From the NCBI GenBank assembly GCA_013398055.1, contig VZRS01001510.1:186001-250000 (forward strand): DNA of 64,000 nt. The letters run 5' to 3'. This document shows positions 24,723 to 36,048 of the stretch, in pieces. The notes beneath the pieces are model-generated. The model was not told where the DNA came from, searched no databases, and saw only the letters and a program-made list of their open reading frames with translations. Every line of letters begins with the position of its first letter. Positions within the stretch are counted from its first letter, which is position 1. The position numbers and the translations under genes are program-made. The stretch is from Ifrita kowaldi. Its lineage: Eukaryota > Chordata > Aves > Passeriformes > Cinclosomatidae.

Positions 24723-27700
24723 TTGCTCACTGAAGTCATCAGCTTTCTCATATAGGTTAAAAAAAGAATTTCTCGGAATCGTTAATAAAAATCAAAAGCA
24801 GGAAAATTGGTCTTCTTTCTAGGTTTTAGTTCCTTATTGCTTTTTGGAAGTGTAATAAGTTAAATTCAGCTTTGGCACTCTCAATATTTAAGCACTAAAG
24901 AGGAAAGGTTGTAAAAACAGTTTTCTACTATAATTAAAAAATATTTTTTTAAATTGGTATCCAATTTTAGAGAACCCAATAATTACAAAGAATAGGGTTT
25001 GAGGTAAATTTGGGTTGATAGTAGTCTGCCTTGTCTTTTTTTTTCTATGCCTTCCCCAGAAAAAGAGTGATTCAGATTTTAAAGTCTCTTAATTAAAAAA
25101 GCAAAACTGCCTTGGCAGAAGAAATGAACTTCTGGTTTTGATTCGAAAAGTAAATCAAAAGGTAGTACAAATGTGCACGCTTTTCAGTAGCTCTTATTAG
25201 TATTTTAAGCTCTGTGTCATGGCAACAACTGCTTCTGTTTTCCTTGTACTGTTAGGATGGATTTAGACTTAGTGAAGAAAGGAAACTTGACAAAAGAAGT
25301 TAGCAGACTGTTCTGGTGTCTCACAGGACTGGGAAGTGAGACTACGTTGTTTTGGAGCTGGGACGAGCAGTCGCAGCTTGGTTTGTGTGCTGTGCCTGCC
25401 CAGAGGAAATTCCTACTTTATAGTGAGAGAGTGGCCAAGGACTAGAGCATATTATTCTAATTAAATAATTTAAATTCCATCGCTGTCATTTAAAAGGCTC
25501 TGTGCATCTTCTGAGTTATAGATGGCTTCTGCAGGGACACTGTGAAGAGTTTGTGTACTTATATGCCAAAATGCCATCTTCAGTTGATGCTGTGAAGTTT
25601 AAATTGCTGATTTATTTTGATATTAGTCACTTGAAAATGCTCTTAAAAAACTTGTATCTCTTCAGAGGTAGGAGGCATGTTCATATGTGTTAACCATATG
25701 CTGAATGAGTTTCCTTTGTGAAGCACCATGATGTTATTAGAATAGCTTTTAGAAGGAAGCATTTAATGTAGCCCTATAAAAATAGGACATTCACTTCTCT
25801 TTCTAGTTCAAGGAACTAGCCTACTGTGGAAAGACTGAGTCCAGGATCTGGAACTGACGTTGGTGTAGCCATGCTCCCACTGCAGAGTGTTCCTTTAGAT
25901 CAGATGGTACAAATTTTATCTTGACTGTCCATAGATGTGATCTGCCCATAGACACAGAGAGATCACACTTAAACATGGTATTGGTACCAATAATTAGTGG
26001 TTTTTTGTGATTTCTAATAGAACTGTATCATCATTTTAGTGTGAGATACTTTGCAGAGTTAATGCTCTATAATTAACTTGTGTGATCATTGTATATATGA
26101 CAGCAGAAAGAAGAGAGACTTGAACCACTAAGATCCTTTTGTTTGGAATACAAAGCTTGTTAAGCAATTATCAACTTTCAGGCTGTACCAACTGACTGCA
26201 AGGCATCTTGTTTGAAAAAAGCAACTGTTAAAATAATTCACTTTTTTTTCTGGTGGTTTTAAACCAACAGGGATGTTTTATTTGAACTAAAATACTTTGT
26301 ATATATACCACTTTTTCAGTTCTCCAGGGGAAAATATTTGCTTAAAGATGATCAAGTTTTCAGATAAGTAACTGGCTAAAGCCAGAAACTGAGTGAAACA
26401 GTTATGGGGCTGCTTTTTTTGAGATTCATTTTCACTGACAAATAGTGATTATGGTGTAGCTGTTTACCTGTGTAACTGTGATCCCCATTTGGCATACTGT
26501 ACCTATAAAATGCTTCCTGTATGGAAAAGTGTTAAATGGTGCTATGTGCTATTGTGGTCTTTCGTTATCACAAAGCACAAATAGCAGCTGAAAAGCTAAG
26601 TCCTCATAAATAATTATAAAGGTTTTTTTAAAATAATGTAATTACTCCTGCTGATGTTTTTGTGACCTCATGATCATGGTCTTGTTATGAATCTTTGTCC
26701 CTTCCCTTCATGTTTTTTATTTAGTGATAGCATTGATTTTGTTAGTGAAAGTAGAAAAGCTTTGCCTTAACTAGGTGGATTGGATTTATGTAGTTCCAAA
26801 TTAGGGGACAATTTATAAGTTGTATCACAATCTAATAGTGAACAACAGTAAAGGGAGATATCTGCACGACATTCACAGTACTCTCCCACCCAGAAGGTTT
26901 ACCTGTTTATAGAATGCCAGTAATGCTTCAGACTTTGGATAAAAGAAGATGCTGCTAGTAGTCAGCTTAATCTAGAAATATTCCCTAAGGGTAATACAGA
27001 TTGCAATGGGTAGTAGGGATTGAACAGGGCTTTAGTGTGTCATACCGTGGCTGTGATTTTTATTTTTTGTAATTACTGTGTGGGCTTCTGGTTTTCTCTG
27101 CGTTCGTTACTTACTTGTCTCAAGCCTGGTCAACGTCAGCACAACCAAGATTAGTAGCATTTGTCCTATGACTGGCAAAGTGATAAAACTATTGTTTTTG
27201 AATTTGCAATTGAGTTGACATTTCAGGGACATAAAATGATGTGAGCTTTGATTCTCGACAATCGCTATGTAGGCTCCTGATGTGTGTTGACACTCCCTTC
27301 TTGTAGAGCAGATTTGTTGTAGTTGGCATATTATTGCTGATAGTTCTCAAGTTCCTTGCAGTAGTCCTGTCCTCTCATTGCTCTTGTTATGAACAACTGG
27401 TTCCTAGGCTGGCAGCAGGGAGGGAAATGTGGCGTAGTGGGCAGTTAACTCTTGCATCAGCCGCTTGGAAGTGTGCAACAGATATCGGCAAGGCCTGATT
27501 AACAGGTACAATTGCACCACTGGGAAGTATCTACACACACAGAGGAGTCTTGCAGTCTGCTCAGAGTCGCCTTGATTATTTTACTAGGTATTGTGGACAC
27601 TTGAACCCTGGTAAAAATATCATCTATCTGATTACTTCTCCAGAATCAATCCCTTAATAGCCATTGCATATATTTATATGCTGTGTGTCTTCCTGAGGAC

Positions 27701-27743
27701 CAGATCAGATGAGGTTTGAATTCAGATGATGAAATCTGTGTCC

Positions 27744-27759
27744 TTTTTTTTTTTTTTTT
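27744..27759. repeat. Poly(T) tract of 16
   Basis: An uninterrupted T run is followed by a pyrimidine-rich stretch and 'ccaaacag'. It could pass for a polypyrimidine tract and acceptor, but no exon is recognised after it. Confidence 0.8.
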
Positions 27760-30329
27760 CTTTCTTTTCCTCTGGTCCAAACAGAAGTAGGAAAAGGAGA
27801 GCTGTGCTGCTTTTTCCATTATTGAGAGAGAGACTTCACAAGAGCACCTGTCTGAAATAGTTGGTCCATATTGATTGTTTTTAAAATTCTTATTTGAGGA
27901 TGTCCTTTCATCAGTGGTGAAGACTTTTACCTGTTTAGCTACCCTTTATTGTTATGAACAAAATGATGTTGCTTTTGTTGCCTGTGGTAAGGCTTACTGG
28001 CGTAAGGCTTAAACAGCAGTGAAATGCTGCGAGGAATATAGAACAAAATAGGAAACTTGGGATCGGTGCTCATGTACTGCTTTGTTTGCTGAGGCATAGA
28101 GCTCAGATATTACTTCTTTGCAGAGTGTTTGTTTCTTCAGTAATGGAAGGGGGCTTTCTACCTTTCTAAGGTGACAAAGTCAGTTTCATTTTGTGAAGTA
28201 GTAGAAGGCCCTGAGAAGAAATTTACCAGATGCATATATTGTTTTTTAATCTTCCTATGGAGAAATGCAGCAGTATTATCATCAGTGCTACCTAATGAAG
28301 AGAGAGACAAATTTGAGTGTTATAGTACTGTAACTGATGCCCAACAATTAGTGATAACATCCTTGAAGTAACTATTTCTGAAGTGTTTTGCTTTTTCATA
28401 ATACTACCAAAACTGTGTCTTTGAGAAATGTTTTCCTTCTCCTTTTTTGTCTGTTGGGAGATACCTTCTAGACATCATCTTTCTCCCCTCTATTTCTTTT
28501 GGATCCTGACAGCTTCTGCATTCAGTCATGGAAAAGACATTTCCCATAGTAGAGAACTACATTAGAAAAACAAATCACTGAACAGTTGCGGTTCTCTTGT
28601 TTGACAGTTTATGGAGCAAATGCTGGCTATGCACCATTTAGCATTCTCCAAGACAAAGTACCCACACAGTGCTGCCAATTTCATTAGAGAGCTACACCAG
28701 CTACTTTTAAAATTTGGTCCTGTTTACATAGGAATTTCAGTTTTACTACCTTACCCATCAAAAGGTTATTGTCTGCACACAGAGAGTCACTGTTTTTAGC
28801 AAATCTGCCTATAAATCTAAGTAACCAGTAATTAAATGGAAGTCTGAATACCAGGCAAGGAATAAAACTAAGGGTCTCCCTGTGGATTATGAAGTTATGA
28901 TTAGCATGGGCAGGTTTTAAGCACCGATCAGCCAAAAAAATATATTGTAATTCATCATGAGGACTTACCTTTCCAAAACCCAAAAGTTAAATTTCAACAA
29001 AAGGCAAGAGATTACTCAAGGAAGAAAATGGTCACCATGAAGTGATGATTTCTTTTTCCCCTCAAAGAAAGGTAGCTGGAACTGGTGCTGCTTTTCCAGT
29101 TCATTATACAAATGGGAATAAAAGCTGGGTGCCTGGGGATGGCGCTGAGAAAAGTACGTCCAATAGCTTTGTTGTTTTCTCAGTTACACGCTGGTCCTCC
29201 ACGTCTGTCTGCTTTCTCCCTTTGCTGCCATTTCCATGGCCCAAGATCCACAGCAGGACCTCAGCAGGTTAAGCAGGGTCCAGAGTTCACATACTAGACA
29301 CATGAATTATATGTCCACAGTGTATCAATCTCTGCCAGAATCTGTCTACAGCCAAGACATAATGTATAGCAACACTTTTTTAATGAGGAACATGCATCTG
29401 TTACACGTTTAGCAGAGGATATTTCTGGAGCAGTGTTAAGAAAATATGCTTTGGTTTTACAGCCCCATACCCCTCTGTCTGTAGAGATGTCAGTTTTGAG
29501 TCAAAGACCAGACATAAGGGCTTTCAAAGGCTGTACGTCTTAAAACTGGATAGAAGCCTGGCAGCTCTACCCACTGTAAACAACATGTAAGTCTCATCAT
29601 TCCCTCTTCTGCTCCCCCACCCAACCCAGTAAGATGCTCTTCGAAGGGTTGAGGAAGCATTCCAAAGAAAAATTTGAATAAAAAATTCTGTTTTGTTTAA
29701 GAAGCCTTGTGCAAATGTGTAAACAGAAAAACAGAAAAAGCTGTTGTAAAACTGTGTAATTCAAAGCTAAAGCCAAGTGTATTGGTTTAGTTAGACTCTC
29801 ATTGCAACGCTTTTCATCAGGTTCAGGTGAAAAACATTATGTCCATATCAAAATATTGACACTTGAATCAAAAACTGGCCTAAAATGCTTTTTGTTGGAC
29901 GGATAATGCAGATAATGGGTGTGAACGGTCCCAAGACTGAAGTTAAGGCTTGAAGACAAAGCTGGGAGTGTGGTGGCATTTCCCTCTCCATGCTGTGGTG
30001 AAGACAGCTAGGAATGATCTCTGCCTGTGGTTTGTGCCGGCACGAAGCACTGTGAGCATTGCCAGCTGTGCCGAGCCCGAGGTAATGGCACAGAGATGTC
30101 CCTGCGGCTCCGCAGAGTTTATTAGCTTGGCCCGGAGCCATGCTAAGTGTTCAAAAGACTTTTGGTTATCTCCAAGTGTGGGCAGGGATTTCTTGTGTTT
30201 GTTCAGAACAAGTTTGAACCTGCTGGTGTTATAACCTATAGCTATATCCTGTGGATCTGTGTCTTTGATGAAAGGAAACTGGCATGGTTTAGTATCTTGC
30301 CTCTCTTTGAATGCCTTTGAGTTTAATGA

Positions 30330-30340
30330 TTTTTTTTTTT
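30330..30340. repeat. Poly(T) tract of 11
   Basis: Homopolymer T run shortly left of the antisense CR1 copy but separated from it by about 55 bases; CR1 does not use poly(A) tails, so the two are unrelated. Confidence 0.7.
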
Positions 30341-30461
30341 AACTTTGCAAAACTTGCCTCACTGTATAGAAAAATTAGAAGAGGAGGAAGCAATTACAGA
30401 ATCACAGAATCCTTAAGGTTAGAGAAGACCTCCAAGATCGAGTCCAACCTTTGACTGTACA

Positions 30462-30917
30462 TCACCTCGTCAAGACCATAGCACTAAGTGCTGCGTCCAG
30501 TGATTTCTTGAAAACCGCTGGAGACGGTGACTCCACCACCTCCCTGGGCAGCCCATTCCAATGCTCAACCTCCCTTTCAGTGAAAAAATTCTTCCTCATG
30601 TCCAACCTCAATCTATTCTGGTGCCACTTAAGGTTATGTCCTCTCGTCCTGTTGCTGTTCCCCTGGGAGAAGAGGCCAAATATCACCTGGATAGAGCTTC
30701 CTTTCAGGCAGTTGTAGAGAGCAATAAAGTCTCCCCTGGATGTTCTTTTCACCAGACTAAACAACCCCAGCTCCTTCAACTGCTCCTCATAGGACTTGTG
30801 CTCCAGACCCTTTGCCACATCTGCTGCCCTTCTCTGGGCACAATCCAGCACCTCAATATTCTTATTGAATTGGGAAAACTGAACACAGCACTTGAGGTGC
30901 AGCCTCACCAGTGCCAT
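30462..30917 (-). pseudogene. CR1 ORF2 C-terminal fragment (frame 1)
   Basis: The 151-codon open frame encodes the conserved end of CR1 ORF2. Typical blocks are ALVRLHLKCCVQF near the start, LDCAQRRA, GLEHKSYEEQLKELGLFSL around residues 37-55, GDFIALYNCLKG, GLFSQGNSNRTRGHNLK, and the end block HWNGLPREVVESPSPAVFKK. In the live element this region follows the reverse-transcriptase domain; here the endonuclease and catalytic reverse-transcriptase domains are absent. The first Met is internal to the original ORF, so this is not a real start. The frame has stayed open, but upstream ORF2 continues in another frame, so the copy is broken. Confidence 0.93.
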
Positions 30918-31090
30918 GTTCAGGGTACAGCTCCTGCCCTGGTCCTGCTGGCCAGACTATTGCTGATCCAAGCCAGGATGCCATTGGCCATCTTGGCCCC
31001 CTGGGCACATGCTGGCTTATGGTCAGCTGGCTGTAAACCAACAACCCCTGGTCCTTTTCTGCTGGGCTGCTTTCCATCCAGTTCCCGAGC
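30862..31090 (-). pseudogene. CR1 ORF2 fragment, shifted frame
   Basis: Translation in a second minus-strand frame gives NWMESSPAEKDQGLLV and then QLTISQHV. These match the CR1 ORF2 block (D/E)SSPAEKDLGVLVD..LNMSQQC that lies just N-terminal of the segment above. Downstream of that block this frame becomes meaningless while the other frame takes over, which shows a frameshift inside the copy. Confidence 0.8.
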
Positions 31091-31610
31091 TGGTGGCCAG
31101 CTAAGTTAAAAGTATCAAAAAAACTTTTCTTCACTGTTTCACCTTCTTCATCAAGCCTTCTTTTCTGAGCCCTGTACTTGTAGATTCTGCAGTCTTCAGT
31201 ATAAAGCTTATTGGAAGTAGTGTTTCCATGTGGGAAGGTTAGCAGAGGTGAAAATTTTGATGTGATGCAATCACTCCCTTCCCCATGTGTAACGAAGGGC
31301 TCCTTTGTTTCCCCTGCTACCTCGGTCTGGCTTGGAAAGAGCACTTGCAGAAAGGTAGATACAATGGAATAAGCAATTTTTCAGGTGTTTCTGTCTAGCT
31401 ATTTTGTGCTCCAGGCCCTGTCTGCTTCAGCTGTGCTTGGACAGCATGCTGCAGGTTCCTCTGGGAACAGTTGCCAGATGACCTGGAGAGGAAGAGATGC
31501 CAAGATCTCCTTAGCTGTACAGTGGGATTTTGCATTGAGGGAATGGTAACTTAGAGCAGGTTACAGACAGAGGTGTCACCCTCATCGGGAGCACTAGTCA
31601 AAGGCACTTG

Positions 31611-31660
31611 AATCCTGAACATGAATTCTGCTCCATGATGCAGAATTCATGTTCAGGATT
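31611..31660. repeat. Perfect 21-bp inverted repeat with 8-base loop
   Basis: The left arm at 31,611-31,631 begins AATCCTGAACATGAATTC. The right arm at 31,640-31,660 is its exact reverse complement. The loop is TCCATGAT. There is no mismatch in 21 pairs. Just to the right, 'ggatttccat' occurs twice (31,656-31,665 and again around 31,680), as does 'cagaatt', so the neighbourhood has been locally rearranged. Confidence 0.95.
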
Positions 31661-34600
31661 TCCATTCAGAATTTACTCGGGATTTCCATGGATCTGTCAG
31701 TTAAACAGCTGCAGAGAAGAACCCTAACAGAGTGTTAAGGTTTTCCCATGAGGCATTCTACTTGGATGACTTGCATGACTTGCATAAAGCAGCCCTCTCC
31801 ATGGTGTCAGGAAGAAAGAGTTTTACTTGACTTAGTTACCTAGGTCCTTGGTTTGACAGTGTATCTCTGGTTAGGCAGTAGAAGGCATAGTGCTGTACAT
31901 GGAGAACAGGAGGAAGTTGTGTTATTCCTGTCCATAAGAGGTGTTGAGCGTGAATGTCCCTTTTACTCTTGTTCACAGTTTGTGTACGACTTTTACAGAT
32001 CACTTCTTTGTGTATTTCCCCATGATGTCTCAGCCCCCAGCTCTATGACTATTCTCAGTTTGCATCTGGGTGGTGGGAAACTGTTGGCTCCACAATAAGC
32101 ATCAGAAAAAGTTAGGATAAACCACTTCAGACTGACAAAGATTTGTTTTAAAATGGGGGGACCTCCTCACCCAAACCTCCAAAACATGTCATTTAAATTT
32201 GTCTTCAGAAGATGAGAAAGGGAGCAGCGATTAAGTGCAGTTCCTGCTGTTTTCCTGTCTCACCTATACAGTGAGAGAAGTAGGATGTGTGGAGAGCTTG
32301 TCTCAACAGTTCTAGTCACTGCTATGTGGTCTTGGGGAGTAGAAAGAATCTCGGGCTAAAACTAAGCCATTTGTGTGGGCTGCTGGTGTGCCCATGTGAG
32401 GAATAGGCTCTTCTCTAGCAACAAAGTAAGTCGAAGTGTGTGCAGGATGCTGTTTCAGAATACCTTACTGTATTTTGCTCTACTAAATATTTTAAGGCTT
32501 TTATACTTTGGCCTGTGTTGGCATAAAAATAAGTACAGGACTATCAGACTTTCCCCACAGGACAAAAATTCCATTTTCCAACCACCTCTAATTATTTCCA
32601 TTCTGCTGTCTGGAAAGGATCTGGAGACAATTTAGGAAGCCAATTTAAAATTGACTTGGGAAAAAATCATTTACCCTCCTGAGCCTCCTTAGATGTGCAG
32701 CCAGTGGCATGTGATCAATAGGAAATCTCATGCTCAATGATTTTGATGCTCACAGAAGGACCTTGAGAGCATGAAATTCAGCCTGAGTCCTGTTTACTCG
32801 TGTGTGCGATTTTAGTAGCCGTGGCGGACCGAACTGCCCGCTTGTTGAAGAGCTTTGTGTGGTAGGGGACGTGGCAAAGGGCCATTAAAGATAGACAAAG
32901 GGTGGCTGTGCTCTTGGAAATGCCTTGTCATGAGGTGCATGGCGAGCCATTCCGTGCTTCCTTTGTGGAGGAGCTTGGGTGAGCTTGCAGCATCTGGGCC
33001 CAGCAGTGATGTCTCCGGGCTGCAGTGAGTCAGGCTCCGACCTCCTGCGGTCCTGAGGGTGCCTGTGGGAAGCATCTGTAGCTCCAGCAGCAGAGGGAGG
33101 GAGGCACCAGGAAAAGTGCGTGTGCATGTCTGGTACCAAAGTACCGCTCCTCCCAGAGCTTTGTCTGATCCTTGCTCTATGGATAAATCCAGATTTTTCT
33201 TCAGCTTTTCTTGCATACCAGGTCTACATACATCATCCTGAATGTCTCTTTAATCCTATTAGGGCTGTGTTCAGCTGGGGTTTGGATTTGTCACTAATGA
33301 GTGCTTGAGGTTAGTAATTTTCAATTACACTTTTCTAGCTCTCAATTAAAAAGGTGGTTGACATTTTATATGGAGAATTTAAAAAAACTCTTATTTTTCA
33401 TTTAGACTGGCTGCAAATTATAAAATCAGGACTCATGGGTGTACGGAATTAACATTCTTAAGAAATATTGTAAAAAGTGTTCTTCATGGTTAACATTTAG
33501 AATTTTAAGATTTTTTTTATGTGCTTTATGCTATGCTGGCAAATTGAAAAAATATTGGATCCTTATATGGAGAACCAGCAATTTCCCACAGCCCTGCTTT
33601 TACAGTGCTGAACGCATTTCATTTTGTGTGTGATTTTCCCCATTTGCCAACTGACTACATCATACAGTTTTTTTGGCATATTCTTTCTGTCTTATGACCA
33701 TCAGCAGATATTTTGAGTAGCATATTATAAAGCCACAGATCCTTTATGCTGCCTTGTATTTTGCCTGTTGCCACTGGGAATGGAAAAGATTTTGTTAATT
33801 TTGTGAAATCAGATGAGGCTTCAGTAGAGTCTCTATGCCTGACCTCAGCACCCGGCACTGGTTGCCCTCCCCGTTGGCAACAGAGGGACGTGCCTGATGG
33901 TCTCCAGTGTGTTCCTTAAAAGTCGCACAAGATTGTTCTGCAGAGGTATGAGGAAAATGACTGATACTTGTAAACGGTTCAAGATGCTCTGCAAATCCTT
34001 CAGGATGAACTAAATGTCAAAGAGATGGGGCTGAATTTGAAGCATGCTGCTGAAGTTGAGAATAACTGGAGCAAGGAGAAGATGGGACCGAGCAGAGGTC
34101 TGGCAGCAGTGATTGTAGAGACATGGAATATTCTTGCACAGCAAACTAGTGGTTTATGGAAATATAGACTGACCACCAGAAACTGAATTACAGAAATCAG
34201 GGAGGGTATAATGCTGCTGGGTGCTGCAGTTGTTGTAGGGCTCCATGTGGATTGTTGCCTTCAGGTCTGGGCACTGCAGAAGTAGGAAGGAATATAGTGT
34301 ATGTAAGCTGTCAGGCACTTCACAGCAGTCCGAAAATTTGTGGTGTTTAGGACGTTGTGTTTATTTTGGGCAGAGTTTGTAAGAGAGTAACAAATGATTA
34401 CACACTGAAGGCTGGTTCAGGTGGAGCAAAGTAAGATGTGAATGTAGGATAGCTTAGCTTAATGGGCATGGGGAGAGGGCTCACATGCTAATCATCATCC
34501 CTGAAAGCTGTAACTCTTATGCATATACTCTTAGTCGTATAACTCTTACTTAAGACACTGTGAGGGATTATGAATCGTAAAAATTGAAAGTAGTAAGCTT

Positions 34601-36018
34601 AGTAGGAAGTGTAATCTGAATAAAAAGATCATCTTTACAGTTGGATCTCGTAAGTAGTAGAACATTTCTTTGGGGAAGGGATGGGCGCTCTGTCCCTGGA
34701 GTTTAAATTTAGGCTAGGCAGGAGATCAGAATATGCATTGCTGGGAGGCAACTCTTCACTGGCCTGATCAGGATTGGCTTCAGTATTTGGCCATCAACAA
34801 TGTAACTATTGTGAAATGTTTCCTGGAATGATACATGGAGAGGTTGGTACCATAAAACAGTTTAGTTTTTGCTGGTATATTTCTAAGGGTGAAAATATCT
34901 GTGATGAATTGTCACTGTCAAATCTCTGAGCCAACTTTTTTATTAGAGAACATGTCCTGCGAGATGTCCGTGTGCAGAGGTATCTCTGTAGGAGAGGGTG
35001 TCACCCAAGGCCGATACTGATAAATCATTCACTAAACCCTGTATTGTAAATGGGTGTGTATTCAGAGCTAAGAACAGGTGAAAAGGGTGGATTTTATTGC
35101 TGCTTTCAAGTTTGTCTTTAGTCAATTACATTTGTTCTCTTGAGCTTTATGAACATTAAGTCCCAGACATAAAGGAGGGGAGATATTCCAATCACTGAAT
35201 TCAGACTGAGATTATTCTTAATCAATGGCTACTTCCTACTTGCATAAAACTAGTGTAGAAATTAGGACTTCCAGCTTGCCAGCTGTGCAGAGTAACAAAT
35301 GGGGCTAAATAATCAAAAAAAAGTGTCCAGGTTATTTAAAATACTTACCTTTAGTACTACTTTCTCCCCACCACAAAATCATAATAAAAGATTTTTCCAG
35401 TATCTGAGCTGTGCTTGACCAGTAAGCCCATTTAAACATTTTGCTTCTTTTATAACAATTTACTTCAGTTTGGAACAGTGCTTTATTTTCTCTGGCCCAC
35501 ATGCTGACATTGTTTTTATTTCTTGCAGTATTTTGCATTTCAGTGGGACTTGTGTGTTATAGGGAAGACACTCTCCCAAATAAAACTTGTTTGGTAAATA
35601 CTTCAGGCAGCTATGTGGAGTTAACTCGTTTTGGATCTCAGGATGAGAGCTTGACATTAACTTTTTGTTCACTCGTATTCTCTATATCCTCTTGAGATAG
35701 GAAGTTCTTATTGTGCAGTTGTGTTCTTCAGACAAAGACCTTTTCATGGGGAACTTTTATGTTTTGCTGTTGGCTTTTTTCCTTTCATCCTTATAAATTT
35801 CTCTGTAGAATTATTGTAGTTGAGGTTGTTTGTAGAAACTGAATCTATAATATATCGTTTGCCATATTGCGCTTAGTATTATGGTACAGAGTATTATTCA
35901 TAATTATTCATAATTATTCTATATGGGTTTCAATTTTTTCCAGTCATTATTGGCATGTTATAAGTGTACATATTATTTTATTTATTCTTGTATGTATTAT
36001 TGATATACACACTTTTTT

Positions 36019-36048
36019 GTGTGTGTGTAAATATATATATATGTATAG
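36019..36048. repeat. (TG)n(TA)n microsatellite
   Basis: A short run of TG dinucleotides passes into alternating TA dinucleotides and ends with 'tgtatag'. Compound microsatellite, likely length-polymorphic. Confidence 0.75.

Larger units (their letters stand above)
22515..30395 (+). other. Long noncoding stretch, probable intron
   Basis: The plus strand is visibly T-rich and CpG-poor, with a 16-T run at 27,744-27,759. Frames are short, mostly 60-100 codons, and none is recognised. A locally GC- and CpG-richer patch at about 24,010-24,390 carries a 69-codon minus-strand frame of unknown meaning (24,174-24,383). Acceptor-like sites occur, for example near 23,580 and 28,608, but without a convincing partner donor and coding frame. 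Confidence 0.55.
30396..31090 (-). mobile_element. CR1 LINE, antisense, ~700 bp with part of ORF2
   Basis: This is the longest CR1 copy in the window. At the left it begins with the reversed CR1 terminus ('acagaatcacagaatcctta'), continues through the 3' UTR and then ORF2 in reverse. The 5' truncation lies near 31,090, where resemblance to CR1 fades. At protein level the minus strand gives the C-terminal part of the CR1 ORF2 polyprotein (after the reverse-transcriptase core), in two reading frames because of at least one frameshift near 30,865-30,915. The right-hand part carries the recognisable block MESSPAEKD...LLV. It is an inactive, 5'-truncated insertion. Confidence 0.95.

Noticed and set aside
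27744..27785. Polypyrimidine tract ending 'ccaaacag|aagtag', with a similar one near 40,110-40,137
   Set aside because: The shared CAAACAGAAGTAG is likely coincidence of T-rich DNA; an in-frame stop follows in one frame and no donor pairs with either.
31584..31700. MicroRNA precursor at the perfect hairpin
   Set aside because: The stem is only 21 bp with an 8-base loop and is perfectly paired; animal miRNA precursors are longer and imperfect.
32812..33216. 134-codon minus-strand frame with an ATG
   Set aside because: It lies in a GC-rich patch with other frames open on both strands, shows no domain or motif, and its direction opposes the presumed transcript.
35885..35920. Repeated 'ataattattc' units as a functional element
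   Set aside because: Only three short copies in an AT-rich area; ordinary slippage explains them.
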